A stretch of DNA of 38,781 nucleotides. It comes from Myroides pelagicus (GTDB lineage Bacteria; Bacteroidota; Bacteroidia; Flavobacteriales; Flavobacteriaceae). The notes under the pieces were generated by a model. It saw only the letters and a program-made list of their open reading frames with translations. It ran no database searches and was not told the origin of the DNA. Below, one piece after another: positions 9,202 to 18,418 of this stretch. The translations under genes and the position numbers were made by a program. Position 1 is the stretch's first letter; every line of letters starts with the position of its first letter. The stretch covers positions 1 to 38,781 of the forward strand of contig NZ_WMJY01000027.1 of NCBI RefSeq assembly GCF_009711055.1. Reading direction: 5' to 3'.

Positions 9202-10518
9202 ATGGATAATTCATTAAAAAAAATCCTATTAGCTTTTGGTTTGTTAATAGTTGTTATTTTTATCTTCCAAAAAAATAAAAGAGAGCCTATCAATTGGAAC
9301 GAATCATATAGTATCTCTGATAAAAACCCTTATGGTCTATATATTTTAGATCAAGAAATAGACTATCTGTTCAAAAACAAAAACATTGAACATACTGGTC
9401 CTAATTTATATGATTTCATAAGTGATTATTTAGATTATTCTGATGAAGTTAAAGCTTCTCAAACGGAACATGCTCAAGAGAAGGATGTATCTAATGAATA
9501 TGAATCGGAATATATTCAGTCATGGGATTACCGTAATTTCAAAGAGGACTTCCTGAATAAAACGTCCATAATTAGTATCCAAAACCAATCATATATGGAT
9601 ACTTACTTATTGGCTAATATTATGGAATACGTTGCTAACGGAAATACTATAGTCATGTTTGAAACTTTACAAGATTATTACGATGAAGAAAATTTTCAAT
9701 TACCGATTAAAGCAAACTACTATCCAAATTCATCAACTAAATCTATTTCACTGACCAATAATACAATAACAAAACAACGCTTTGCAATTGAAAATCTAAA
9801 CAATCAATATTTCACAGTTAGTGACTCAATCGTTAATAAGGTAAGAGTACTAGGGTATAAATACTTTGACGATGGAGTAAAACTCCCTAATCTTATTGAA
9901 TATAAATATGGAAAAGGAAAGCTGATTCTAGGAACTGATCCTATTATCTTTACAAACTACAACCTATTAAAAAGCAACAACCATCTTTATATAGAAGGCG
10001 TACTCTCCTACTTACCTAGTGAAAATTACACCTATTTCATGACCGACAAAGATTATGATAATTTATACGGAGAGAAAGATCAACCCTTACTTAGTTTTAT
10101 CTTAAAAAATGAAGAGCTTCGATGGGCTTGGTATTTTTGCTTCATTACTTTAGGTCTTTTCGTTTTGTTTACAGTCAAACGTAAACAGCGAATAATACCT
10201 ATTATTTCACCACTAACTAATACAACTATCGAATTTACCAAGACTGTATCTAGTCTATATATTCAAAACAAGGACTATTCAGATGCAATGCACAAAAGTA
10301 TCATCTACACCTTAGAAAAGCTCCGTAGACTATATTGGATTGATACCTCTCAACTCGATGACAAATTTGTAGAAAGCATGCATATCAAAACCAATAAAAA
10401 CAAAGAAGATATCATTGCATATGTTAACTTCGTCAATGCCTTTAAAAATGCTAAGCACCCTGCGGGAGAAGGTGACTTAATTAGACTAAATAACTTAACA
10501 GATAAAATAATTGACTAA
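9202..10518 (+). CDS. DUF4350 domain membrane protein
   Basis: 438 residues. An N-terminal membrane anchor (about 7-23) is followed by an extracytoplasmic domain with SDKNPYGLYILDQEIDYLF (start of DUF4350), SIISIQNQSYMDTYLLANIMEYVANGNTIVMFE (a Rossmann-like, glutamine-amidotransferase-like fold without the catalytic Cys), and GKGKLILGTDPIIFTN. A second membrane segment (about 312-332) leads to a cytoplasmic tail of about 100 residues. No active site is evident; a sensing or scaffold role is inference. Start follows DUF4129 by two bases and the MoxR gene starts 11 bases after its stop. Confidence 0.82.
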   Translation: MDNSLKKILLAFGLLIVVIFIFQKNKREPINWNESYSISDKNPYGLYILDQEIDYLFKNKNIEHTGPNLYDFISDYLDYSDEVKASQTEHAQEKDVSNEYESEYIQSWDYRNFKEDFLNKTSIISIQNQSYMDTYLLANIMEYVANGNTIVMFETLQDYYDEENFQLPIKANYYPNSSTKSISLTNNTITKQRFAIENLNNQYFTVSDSIVNKVRVLGYKYFDDGVKLPNLIEYKYGKGKLILGTDPIIFTNYNLLKSNNHLYIEGVLSYLPSENYTYFMTDKDYDNLYGEKDQPLLSFILKNEELRWAWYFCFITLGLFVLFTVKRKQRIIPIISPLTNTTIEFTKTVSSLYIQNKDYSDAMHKSIIYTLEKLRRLYWIDTSQLDDKFVESMHIKTNKNKEDIIAYVNFVNAFKNAKHPAGEGDLIRLNNLTDKIID

Positions 10519-10529
10519 ATAAAAATACT

Positions 10530-11528
10530 ATGGAAAATACAAATCAAAATACTGATAACATTCAATTCGAATCAAGAATAGACCTTCACTTACTATCACA
10601 ACGTATAAGCGAAATAAAACGTGAAGTCGCTAAAGTCATCGTTGGTCAAGATAAAACAATCAATCAAATTCTTGCTGCCTTATTAGCGAATGGACATATA
10701 TTACTAGAAGGAGTCCCTGGTGTAGCGAAAACCCTTTCGGCTAAATTAATCTCACAAACAATCGATATGGGGTTCAGCCGTATACAATTTACACCAGACT
10801 TAATGCCTTCTGATATTTTGGGAACGTCTGTATTCAACTTACAAAACAATACATTCGAATTCAAAAAAGGACCTATCTTTTCAAATATGATATTAATTGA
10901 CGAGATTAACCGTGCTCCTGCCAAAACACAAGCTGCCTTATTCGAAGTAATGGAAGAAAGACAAATCACAATTGATGGGCATACTTACACCATGCAAGCT
11001 CCTTTCTTAGTAATTGCTACACAAAACCCTATCGAACAGGAAGGTACCTACCGATTACCTGAAGCTCAACTTGACCGTTTCTTATTCAAGATTAATATTG
11101 ACTACCCAAATTTAGAAGAAGAAATCGAAATTATTCAGAAAGAGCATCAATTACTTCACCAAACTAAACTTGAAAAAATCAATAAAGTAATTACTCCTGA
11201 AGAGTTAATCAACTTGCAGAAAGTTGTAAAAGAAATTATTATTGAGAAAAATTTAATAGAATACATTGCTAAAATTGTAGCTAATACACGTACAAATCCG
11301 TTGCTTTATTTAGGAGCTTCACCACGTGCATCAATTGCTATTCTTAATGCTTCAAAAGCTTTCGCTGCTATTAACGGAAGAGACTTTGTCACACCAGAAG
11401 ATATCAAGGAGGCTGTTTTCCCTGTATTGCAACACAGAGTTATTGTATCTCCAGAAAGAGAAATGGAGGGAATGACAACAAAAGACATCATCCTTCAAAT
11501 CATTGAATCTATTGATATTCCAAGATAA
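10530..11528 (+). CDS. MoxR family AAA+ ATPase
   Basis: 332 residues, cytoplasmic. Walker A is GVPGVAKT (61-68), Walker B ILIDEINR (121-128), sensor 1 ATQNP (163-167), then GTYRLPEAQLDRF (172-184), all hallmarks of MoxR. These ATPases act as chaperones that mature or activate partner proteins carrying VWA-type domains. The partner is probably the DUF58 protein encoded 14 bases downstream; the membrane proteins upstream would be the site of action. Full length compared with the family (about 320-340). Confidence 0.95.
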   Translation: MENTNQNTDNIQFESRIDLHLLSQRISEIKREVAKVIVGQDKTINQILAALLANGHILLEGVPGVAKTLSAKLISQTIDMGFSRIQFTPDLMPSDILGTSVFNLQNNTFEFKKGPIFSNMILIDEINRAPAKTQAALFEVMEERQITIDGHTYTMQAPFLVIATQNPIEQEGTYRLPEAQLDRFLFKINIDYPNLEEEIEIIQKEHQLLHQTKLEKINKVITPEELINLQKVVKEIIIEKNLIEYIAKIVANTRTNPLLYLGASPRASIAILNASKAFAAINGRDFVTPEDIKEAVFPVLQHRVIVSPEREMEGMTTKDIILQIIESIDIPR

Positions 11529-11542
11529 CTAAACACCTATTT

Positions 11543-12877
11543 ATGTTTAATATATTCAACCAGCTATACCTATTAAATAGAGTTTACATAGGCTTAGGAG
11601 GTATCATCATTCTATTCATACTATCTTTTTTCGTACCCAATCTTTTTAGCTTGGTATGGATTGTTTTATGGATATTTTTAATTGTTATCCTAGCGGATAT
11701 TTTTGCTTTATTTGCCGGTAAGAATCAAATTATTGCGACGAGAAATCTCCCAGAAAAACTTTCTAATGGAGACGATAACACTGTTCTTATCTCTATTGAA
11801 AACAATTATTCATTCACTATCAACTGTCAAATTATTGACGAGATACCTTTTCAATTTCAAAAAAGAGATTTTTCATTTATAGAAAGCCTAAAATCTAAAT
11901 CTTCTAAGAATTTTGAATATCAACTACGACCAACCAAAAGAGGGGTATATCAATTCGGTAAACTAAACCTATATATTAATTCTCCTTTAAAATTAGTAGC
12001 AAAGCGATATTCCTTTTCTGACAAAGATAATTTAGCTTGTTATCCTTCTTTTATCCAAATGAAGAAATACGACTTAATTGCCTTTTCAAAAAACAAGTTT
12101 GCCTTTGGTCTAAAGAAGTTACGAAAAATTGGACAAACTACAGAGTTTGAACAAATCAAAGAGTATGTCATTGGTGATGATTTACGGACAATTAACTGGA
12201 AAGCTACTGCCAAACAAAACAATCTAATGGTCAATCAATACTTAGACGAAAACACAGAAAACGTCTATTGTATTATTGACAAAGGCAGAAACATGCAAAT
12301 GCCTTTCAATGGAATGACATTACTTGACTACGCTATCAATTCTACTTTAGCTATATCGAATGTGGTCATCAAGAAAAATGACCGCGTAGGAATGATGACT
12401 TTCTCAAACAAAGTAGACAACCATATTGCTGCTAATAATAAAAAGACTCACCTACATCAAATCATTGAATCACTCTATAGTGTAACCACTAACTTTTCAG
12501 AAAGTGACTTTGGTATTGCTTATAACCAGATTAAACGCCATATCACCCACAGAAGTTTAATCATCTTATATACCAACTTTGAGTCTATGTCTAATCTCAA
12601 TAGACAACTCAAATACTTAAGAGCTATTGCTAAAAATCACTTGTTATTAGTCGTCTTTTTCGAAAATACAGAGTTAAGCAAACTAGCTGATAAAAAAGCT
12701 CAGAATACAGATGAAATTTTTGATAAAATTATTGCAGAAAAATTTAACTTTGAAAAACGATTAATCGTTAATGAATTAACTAAATATGGTATCTTGTCAG
12801 TACTAACAAAACCAGAAGATTTATCGATTAACACCATTAATAAATATTTAGAAATCAAGGCAAAAGGAACCTTATAA
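11543..12877 (+). CDS. DUF58 domain protein (VWA-like, membrane-anchored)
   Basis: 444 residues. Two hydrophobic segments (about 17-34 and 36-58) precede a beta-rich region (about 65-160), then the DUF58 signature GDDLRTINWKATAKQ (about 210-224) with NQYLDENTENVYCIID, which leads into a von Willebrand A-like fold. The VWA MIDAS DxSxS is replaced by DKGRNM, so metal binding is doubtful. DUF58 proteins are encoded beside MoxR across bacteria and are the likely client of the ATPase. The next gene begins four bases after its stop. Confidence 0.9.
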   Translation: MFNIFNQLYLLNRVYIGLGGIIILFILSFFVPNLFSLVWIVLWIFLIVILADIFALFAGKNQIIATRNLPEKLSNGDDNTVLISIENNYSFTINCQIIDEIPFQFQKRDFSFIESLKSKSSKNFEYQLRPTKRGVYQFGKLNLYINSPLKLVAKRYSFSDKDNLACYPSFIQMKKYDLIAFSKNKFAFGLKKLRKIGQTTEFEQIKEYVIGDDLRTINWKATAKQNNLMVNQYLDENTENVYCIIDKGRNMQMPFNGMTLLDYAINSTLAISNVVIKKNDRVGMMTFSNKVDNHIAANNKKTHLHQIIESLYSVTTNFSESDFGIAYNQIKRHITHRSLIILYTNFESMSNLNRQLKYLRAIAKNHLLLVVFFENTELSKLADKKAQNTDEIFDKIIAEKFNFEKRLIVNELTKYGILSVLTKPEDLSINTINKYLEIKAKGTL

Positions 12878-12881
12878 GACA

Positions 12882-13676
12882 ATGATTAAAAGAATAGAAA
12901 GTCCTCAGAACAGCTTTATTAAAAGTATAATACAATTACAAGAAAAATCAAGAAACAGACGTCAATCTGGTACTTTTGTAATTGAAGGACTTCGTGAAAT
13001 AGAATTAGCAATCAAAGGAGGATACCAATTAACGACCCTGCTATATCAGACAGATATAATCTCAAAGGACCAGCTAGCCCCTCACCTATCGCATAAGACA
13101 GAACTTATCGAAATATCTAAAGAGGTCTATCAAAAATTAGCCTATAGAGATACAACTGAAGGAGTACTTGCTATCGCAGAAACAAAATCATTAAACTTAG
13201 AGGATTTAAAACTGTCTGACACCCCTATTATCCTAGTAGCAGAAGCTACAGAAAAGCCAGGAAATATAGGAGCTATCTTACGTACAGCAGATGCTGCTAA
13301 TATAGACGCTGTTATCATTGCTAATCCAAAAAGTGATTTGTACAATCCTAATGTAATCCGATCTAGTGTAGGTTGCGTCTTTACCAATCAAATCGCTATG
13401 GCTAGTACGGAAGAAACAATTGAATATCTCAAAGCAAAAAATATTAATATCTATTGTGCGACTTTACAAGATTCTACGAGCTACCACACGAGAGACTATA
13501 CCCAGCCAACAGCTTTTGTTGTCGGTACGGAAGCAACAGGCCTAACACAACCTTGGAGAAATGCTAGCACAAAGAACATCATCATTCCTATGAGTGGAGT
13601 TATTGACTCAATGAATGTTTCTGTTGCCGCTTCCATTCTTCTTTTTGAAGCCAAAAGACAAAGAGATTTTAAATAG
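12882..13676 (+). CDS. SpoU/TrmH family RNA 2'-O-methyltransferase
   Basis: 264 residues. The N-terminal substrate-binding domain (KSIIQLQEKSRNRRQSGTF, then FVIEGLREI) precedes the SPOUT trefoil-knot domain: motif 1 EKPGNIGAILRTADAA (about 125-140), motif 2 VGTEATGLTQPW (about 211-222), motif 3 IPMSGVIDSMNVSVAASI (about 231-248). It transfers a methyl group from SAM to a ribose 2'-OH of rRNA or tRNA; the target is not decided by sequence. It follows DUF58 by four bases and so is cotranscribed with the MoxR set, perhaps only by position. A terminator follows 25 bases after the stop. Confidence 0.92.
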   Translation: MIKRIESPQNSFIKSIIQLQEKSRNRRQSGTFVIEGLREIELAIKGGYQLTTLLYQTDIISKDQLAPHLSHKTELIEISKEVYQKLAYRDTTEGVLAIAETKSLNLEDLKLSDTPIILVAEATEKPGNIGAILRTADAANIDAVIIANPKSDLYNPNVIRSSVGCVFTNQIAMASTEETIEYLKAKNINIYCATLQDSTSYHTRDYTQPTAFVVGTEATGLTQPWRNASTKNIIIPMSGVIDSMNVSVAASILLFEAKRQRDFK

Positions 13677-13700
13677 AAAGTCCATGTTTCTTATTATAAG

Positions 13701-13735
13701 CCTCAAGTAAATGGATTACTTGAGGTATTTTTTTT
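13701..13735 (+). terminator. Terminator of the MoxR-TrmH operon
   Basis: Perfect 10-bp stem (CCTCAAGTAA 13701-13710 with TTACTTGAGG 13716-13725), loop ATGGA, then TA and eight T residues. It ends the operon 25 bases after the TrmH stop. Confidence 0.9.
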
Positions 13736-13736
13736 C

Positions 13737-14144
13737 CTTCTTTTAACATTCTTATCGCTTTGATACTAAGATGCGTGCAGTTTGCTTGAGGTATGCTTGA
13801 GGTATGCTTGAGGTATTCTTCGCAAAAAAAACTTCTGGGGCAAGTAAACCTAACGTTTACTGCAACAAATCCGCTATAATCAGCAAGCCAACGCTATCCA
13901 AATGAGGAATACCCCAAAAATGCAACTCTAAAGGACAGAATAAGATTGAAAAAAAATCAATCAAATAAGCAGATTCTCCACAAGTAATTTAAAAAAATAC
14001 TCACTTCAACGAACAGACAATCAACATTTACTAATAATTAAATACCAAACTTAAATATTTTACACGATTATTATTCGTAAACAAATGATTTTTTTTCATA
14101 TATTTAGTATAGATAATAGATTGATATAAGAGATTATTTTTTTT
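13737..14144. other. Non-coding gap before spoT
   Basis: About 400 bases without a convincing gene. It holds the 11-bp tandem repeat (13784-13816), a small inverted repeat GTAAAC/GTTTAC (13844-13849, 13855-13860), an A-loop hairpin GATTGA/TCAATC (13944-13949, 13957-13962), and a one-mismatch -7 box TATATTTA at 14099-14106 that may start spoT transcription. Nothing else was seen. Confidence 0.5.
13784..13816. repeat. Three tandem copies of an 11-bp unit
   Basis: The unit GCTTGAGGTAT occurs three times head to tail without change (13784, 13795, 13806). The word CTTGAGGTAT also forms the right arm and tail of the terminator at 13719-13728, giving a fourth copy about 60 bases away. Confidence 0.95.
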
Positions 14145-16364
14145 ATGACAGAGGCAGAAATCGAATTAGAAAACAAAGCAATTGCAAAAGAGTATAAAGA
14201 GTTACTAAAAATAAGTTACCAAACGCTGAATGATGACGATAAAAAACTGATTCGCAAAGCATTTGATGTAGCTGTAGAAGCTCATAAAGACCAAAGACGA
14301 AAATCGGGAGAAGCGTACATCTTCCACCCTATTGCTGTGGCTAAAATTGTAGCTTCCGAAATCGGACTTGGAGCAACTTCTATTGCTTCGGCTTTAATGC
14401 ATGATGTAGTTGAAGATACTGATATTACAGTAAAGCAGATAGAAGAATGGTTCAATCCTAAAATAGCTAAAATTGTCGAAGGTTTGACTAAAATGGCAAC
14501 TTTAGAACCAGATCCACATATCTCAATGCAAGCGGAAAACTATCGTAAAATGTTATTAACATTAAACGATGATGTACGTGTAATCTTAATCAAAATAGCT
14601 GACCGTCTACACAATATGCAGACGATGGAAAGTATGGTAGATTACAAGCAAGCTAAGATTGCTTCAGAAACTTTGTACATCTATGCCCCATTAGCTCATC
14701 GATTGGGTCTATTTAACATCAAAACAAAACTTGAAGATCTAGGGTTAAAATATACAGAACCGAGAATTTACAAGGATATTGTAAATAGAATGCAGGAGTC
14801 CGAAGATGAACAAAAAGCTTATATCAAAACTGTATCAGACATTCTAAAAGAGTCTCTAGATGAAGAGCAAATCAGTTACTCGATGAAAGGACGACCTAAA
14901 TCGATCTATTCAATTCGCCGTAAAATGAAGGCTCAGAATGTAACCTTTGACGAAGTATATGACAAATTTGCACTGCGAATAATCTATAATTCCACACCAC
15001 ACGAAGAAAAGTTCTTAGCCTGGAAAATATACTCTATAGTGACAGACCACTTCCGCCCTAGTCCAAACAGACTAAGAGATTGGATTTCGTCACCTAAATC
15101 GACTGGGTATGAGGCACTACACATCACTGTGATGGGACCAAAAGGTAGATGGGTCGAAATACAAATCCGAAGTGAGCGAATGGACGAGATCGCCGAAAAA
15201 GGTTATGCTGCTCATTACAAATACAAACAAGGAGTAACAGAAGAAAACAGCTTAGATAGATGGCTTAATCAATTAAAAGAAGCACTTGAAAACTCTGAGA
15301 CAGACGCTGTTGATTTTGTTGAAGATTTCAAACTAAGTCTATATGCCAAGGAAATTTATATATTTACCCCTAAAGGTGAGATTAAATCCTTGCCAAAAGG
15401 AGCAACTGCCTTAGACTTTGCTTTCTCTATTCACTCAGAGCTAGGTCTGCGCACTAGAGGAACAAGAGTAAACGGTAAACTTGTACCACTGAACCATGTA
15501 TTATCAAGTGGTGATCAGGTCGAAGTAATAACCTCTGAAACCAAGAAACCAAGTGTCAGTTGGCTAGACTATGTCACTACCTCAAGAGCAAAAAACAAAA
15601 TCAAAAGTGCTTTAAATGAGGACACCAAAAAAATAGCAGATGACGGTAAAGAGCAACTGCAACGCAAGTTAAAACACTTAAAAGTCAATTTAGATGAAAA
15701 AGTGATTAATGAAATGGTTGTACACTTTAAACTAAAAACAAGTCAAGATCTATTCTATCGTATAGGTGCTGGTGTAATTGACAATGCACAATTAAAAGAA
15801 TTTGCTTCAAATAGAAACAATACACTGTTTAACTTCTTCAAGAAGACAATTAAACGTGCACCATCTATTCCTACAATGAACACTGAGGCGAGTGATGCGA
15901 AGATTCCAGATCTGTTAGTCTTTGGAAAAGACAAAGAAAAACTGGATTACAAACTAGCTTCATGTTGTAACCCTATTGCAGGAGATGATGTTTTTGGTTT
16001 TATCACAATTAATGAAGGAATCAAGGTACATCGTACAGATTGTCCAAATGCAATAAGCATGCGATCAAACTATGCATACCGTATATTAATAGCCCAGTGG
16101 GTAGATTCTTCAAAAGCAGCTAATTTTGAAGCTACAATTAACATTACAGGACTAGATTCGGCAGGACTTACATCAGAGATTACTAAAATCATTATGGAGA
16201 GTAAAGTAAGTAATATTCGAAGCATTTCATTAAGTGAAGATGCTGGTATATTCAAAGGTGCTATAACTGTAATTGTACCAAACAATGACATTTTGAAAAA
16301 AATGATTCAAAACATTAAGAAAATAGAAGGAATCGAAAAGGTAAGTAGAATTAACCCTAATTAG
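14145..16364 (+). CDS. spoT: RelA/SpoT family (p)ppGpp synthetase/hydrolase
   Basis: 739 residues with the full long-RSH layout. HD hydrolase domain: RRKSGEAYIFHPIAVA with His61, HD at 86-87, ED at 90-91, and Asp153 in IADRLHNMQT, so the hydrolase site looks intact. Synthetase domain (about 240-350): YSMKGRPKSIYSI, KSTGYEALHITV and VEIQIRS with Glu338, also intact. TGS domain about 403-463 (EIYIFTPKGEIKSLPKG), a helical/zinc-finger-like region with ASCCNPI, and a C-terminal ACT domain from about 665. The protein makes and degrades the stringent-response alarmone; Bacteroidota usually carry one such bifunctional enzyme. It sits alone after a 400-base gap, and its last codons form part of an inverted repeat. 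Confidence 0.95.
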   Translation: MTEAEIELENKAIAKEYKELLKISYQTLNDDDKKLIRKAFDVAVEAHKDQRRKSGEAYIFHPIAVAKIVASEIGLGATSIASALMHDVVEDTDITVKQIEEWFNPKIAKIVEGLTKMATLEPDPHISMQAENYRKMLLTLNDDVRVILIKIADRLHNMQTMESMVDYKQAKIASETLYIYAPLAHRLGLFNIKTKLEDLGLKYTEPRIYKDIVNRMQESEDEQKAYIKTVSDILKESLDEEQISYSMKGRPKSIYSIRRKMKAQNVTFDEVYDKFALRIIYNSTPHEEKFLAWKIYSIVTDHFRPSPNRLRDWISSPKSTGYEALHITVMGPKGRWVEIQIRSERMDEIAEKGYAAHYKYKQGVTEENSLDRWLNQLKEALENSETDAVDFVEDFKLSLYAKEIYIFTPKGEIKSLPKGATALDFAFSIHSELGLRTRGTRVNGKLVPLNHVLSSGDQVEVITSETKKPSVSWLDYVTTSRAKNKIKSALNEDTKKIADDGKEQLQRKLKHLKVNLDEKVINEMVVHFKLKTSQDLFYRIGAGVIDNAQLKEFASNRNNTLFNFFKKTIKRAPSIPTMNTEASDAKIPDLLVFGKDKEKLDYKLASCCNPIAGDDVFGFITINEGIKVHRTDCPNAISMRSNYAYRILIAQWVDSSKAANFEATINITGLDSAGLTSEITKIIMESKVSNIRSISLSEDAGIFKGAITVIVPNNDILKKMIQNIKKIEGIEKVSRINPN

Positions 16365-16385
16365 TCAATACTAACGCTAATTAGG
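16356..16385 (+). repeat. Inverted repeat across the spoT stop codon
   Basis: CCTAATTAG (16356-16364, containing the stop TAG) and CTAATTAGG (16377-16385) are perfect 9-bp reverse complements with a 12-base loop. No T-tract follows, so it is not a typical intrinsic terminator; it may stabilise the mRNA end or be a weak terminator. Confidence 0.5.
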
Positions 16386-16503
16386 AGTTCATTATAGAAA
16401 ATAATCTAATTCAACACCACTCTATTTACCTTGTTATAAATAATAATTATTGCTTAATAAGTGTTCAGTATGTAGTTTTATATGATTAAAATAAAAATAG
16501 CTA

Positions 16504-16511
16504 TATATTTG
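16504..16511 (+). promoter_or_regulatory. Putative -7 box for the fur-like/purA unit
   Basis: TATATTTG matches TAnnTTTG exactly and lies 20 bases before the ATG at 16531. A T-rich patch near 16476-16479 is at about the right distance for a -33 element, but there is no clean TTG. Confidence 0.55.
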
Positions 16512-16530
16512 CATCTAAGTTATTTTTGAT

Positions 16531-16998
16531 ATGGGAAGTGAAAAAAATCAAGAAATAGTTAAAAACGTATTTACAAAGTTCTTAGAAGATAAAGGACATC
16601 GCAAAACTCCTGAGAGATTTGCCATACTACAAGAAATTTACGATAGTGAAGAACATTTTGATATCGAATCATTGTACATCAAAATGAAAAATAAAAACTA
16701 CCGTGTAAGTAGAGCTACGCTGTATAATACAATTGAGATTCTGTTGGAATGTGGATTAGTAAGACGTCATCAGTTTGGACAAAACCAAGCACATTATGAG
16801 AAGTCTTATTTTGACAAACAACACGATCACATCATTATTACAGACACAGGAGAAGTAGTAGAATTTTGTGATCCACGAATTCAAACTATTAAAAAGACAA
16901 TAGAAGATATTTTTAATATCGATATTCATAACCATTCTCTATATTTCTATGGTACAAGAAGAAAGCCAGAAGAAGGTTCTGAAAACGAAAGCAACTAA
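16531..16998 (+). CDS. Fur family transcriptional regulator lacking structural CxxC
   Basis: 155 residues. Winged-helix DNA-binding domain (about 10-85): [30 protein letters not shown] in the family pattern, with recognition helix [19 protein letters not shown] (59-77). Dimerisation and metal domain: [25 protein letters not shown], with His98 and His100 as metal ligands. The CxxC pair that usually follows HDH (HLxCxxCG) is replaced by IITDTG, so there is no structural Cys4 zinc site. The two cysteines present (74 and 113) are not in such a pair. It could be a Fur, Zur or PerR; the sequence does not decide. The purA gene starts 27 bases after its stop, making a likely operon. Confidence 0.88.
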   Translation: MGSEKNQEIVKNVFTKFLEDKGHRKTPERFAILQEIYDSEEHFDIESLYIKMKNKNYRVSRATLYNTIEILLECGLVRRHQFGQNQAHYEKSYFDKQHDHIIITDTGEVVEFCDPRIQTIKKTIEDIFNIDIHNHSLYFYGTRRKPEEGSENESN

Positions 16999-18297
<1,299 letters not shown>

Positions 18298-18308
18298 TCA
18301 AAATATCT

Positions 18309-18335
18309 AAAAACACTTCTTCGGAAGTGTTTTTT
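18309..18335 (+). terminator. UUCG-tetraloop terminator of purA
   Basis: An 11-bp perfect stem (18309-18319 with 18324-18334) closes a C(UUCG)G tetraloop, one of the most stable RNA loops, and the right arm is itself a T-run. It begins 12 bases after the purA stop. Confidence 0.95.
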
Positions 18336-18395
18336 GCTTTATATAGGTAACTTATAATTTATTCACAACTAAAATCTTTGTTCATATTTTTTACT

Positions 18396-18403
18396 TAAAT
18401 TTG
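18396..18403 (+). promoter_or_regulatory. -7 box of the ostA-like operon
   Basis: TAAATTTG matches TAnnTTTG exactly. A TTTG lies at 18377-18380, giving a spacer of 15 bases, slightly short for a -33 element. The TTG start codon is at 18419, so the mRNA leader would be about 10 bases or less. Confidence 0.6.
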
Positions 18404-18418
18404 AAAAAAAATTAAGAC

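Larger units (their letters stand above)
13669..13893 (-). pseudogene. Possible decayed reading frame antisense to the gap after the TrmH gene
   Basis: On the minus strand an open frame of 74 codons runs from just after a TAG (13894-13896) to a TAA (13669-13671) with no early start codon; the first ATG leaves only 26 residues ending HLLEAYNKKHGLSI. The composition is more protein-like and less AT-rich than the flanking gap, and the frame spans the tandem repeat in register (33 bases). I recognise no family. It may be a gene remnant or chance, because the terminator stem and repeats account for much of it. Confidence 0.2.
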
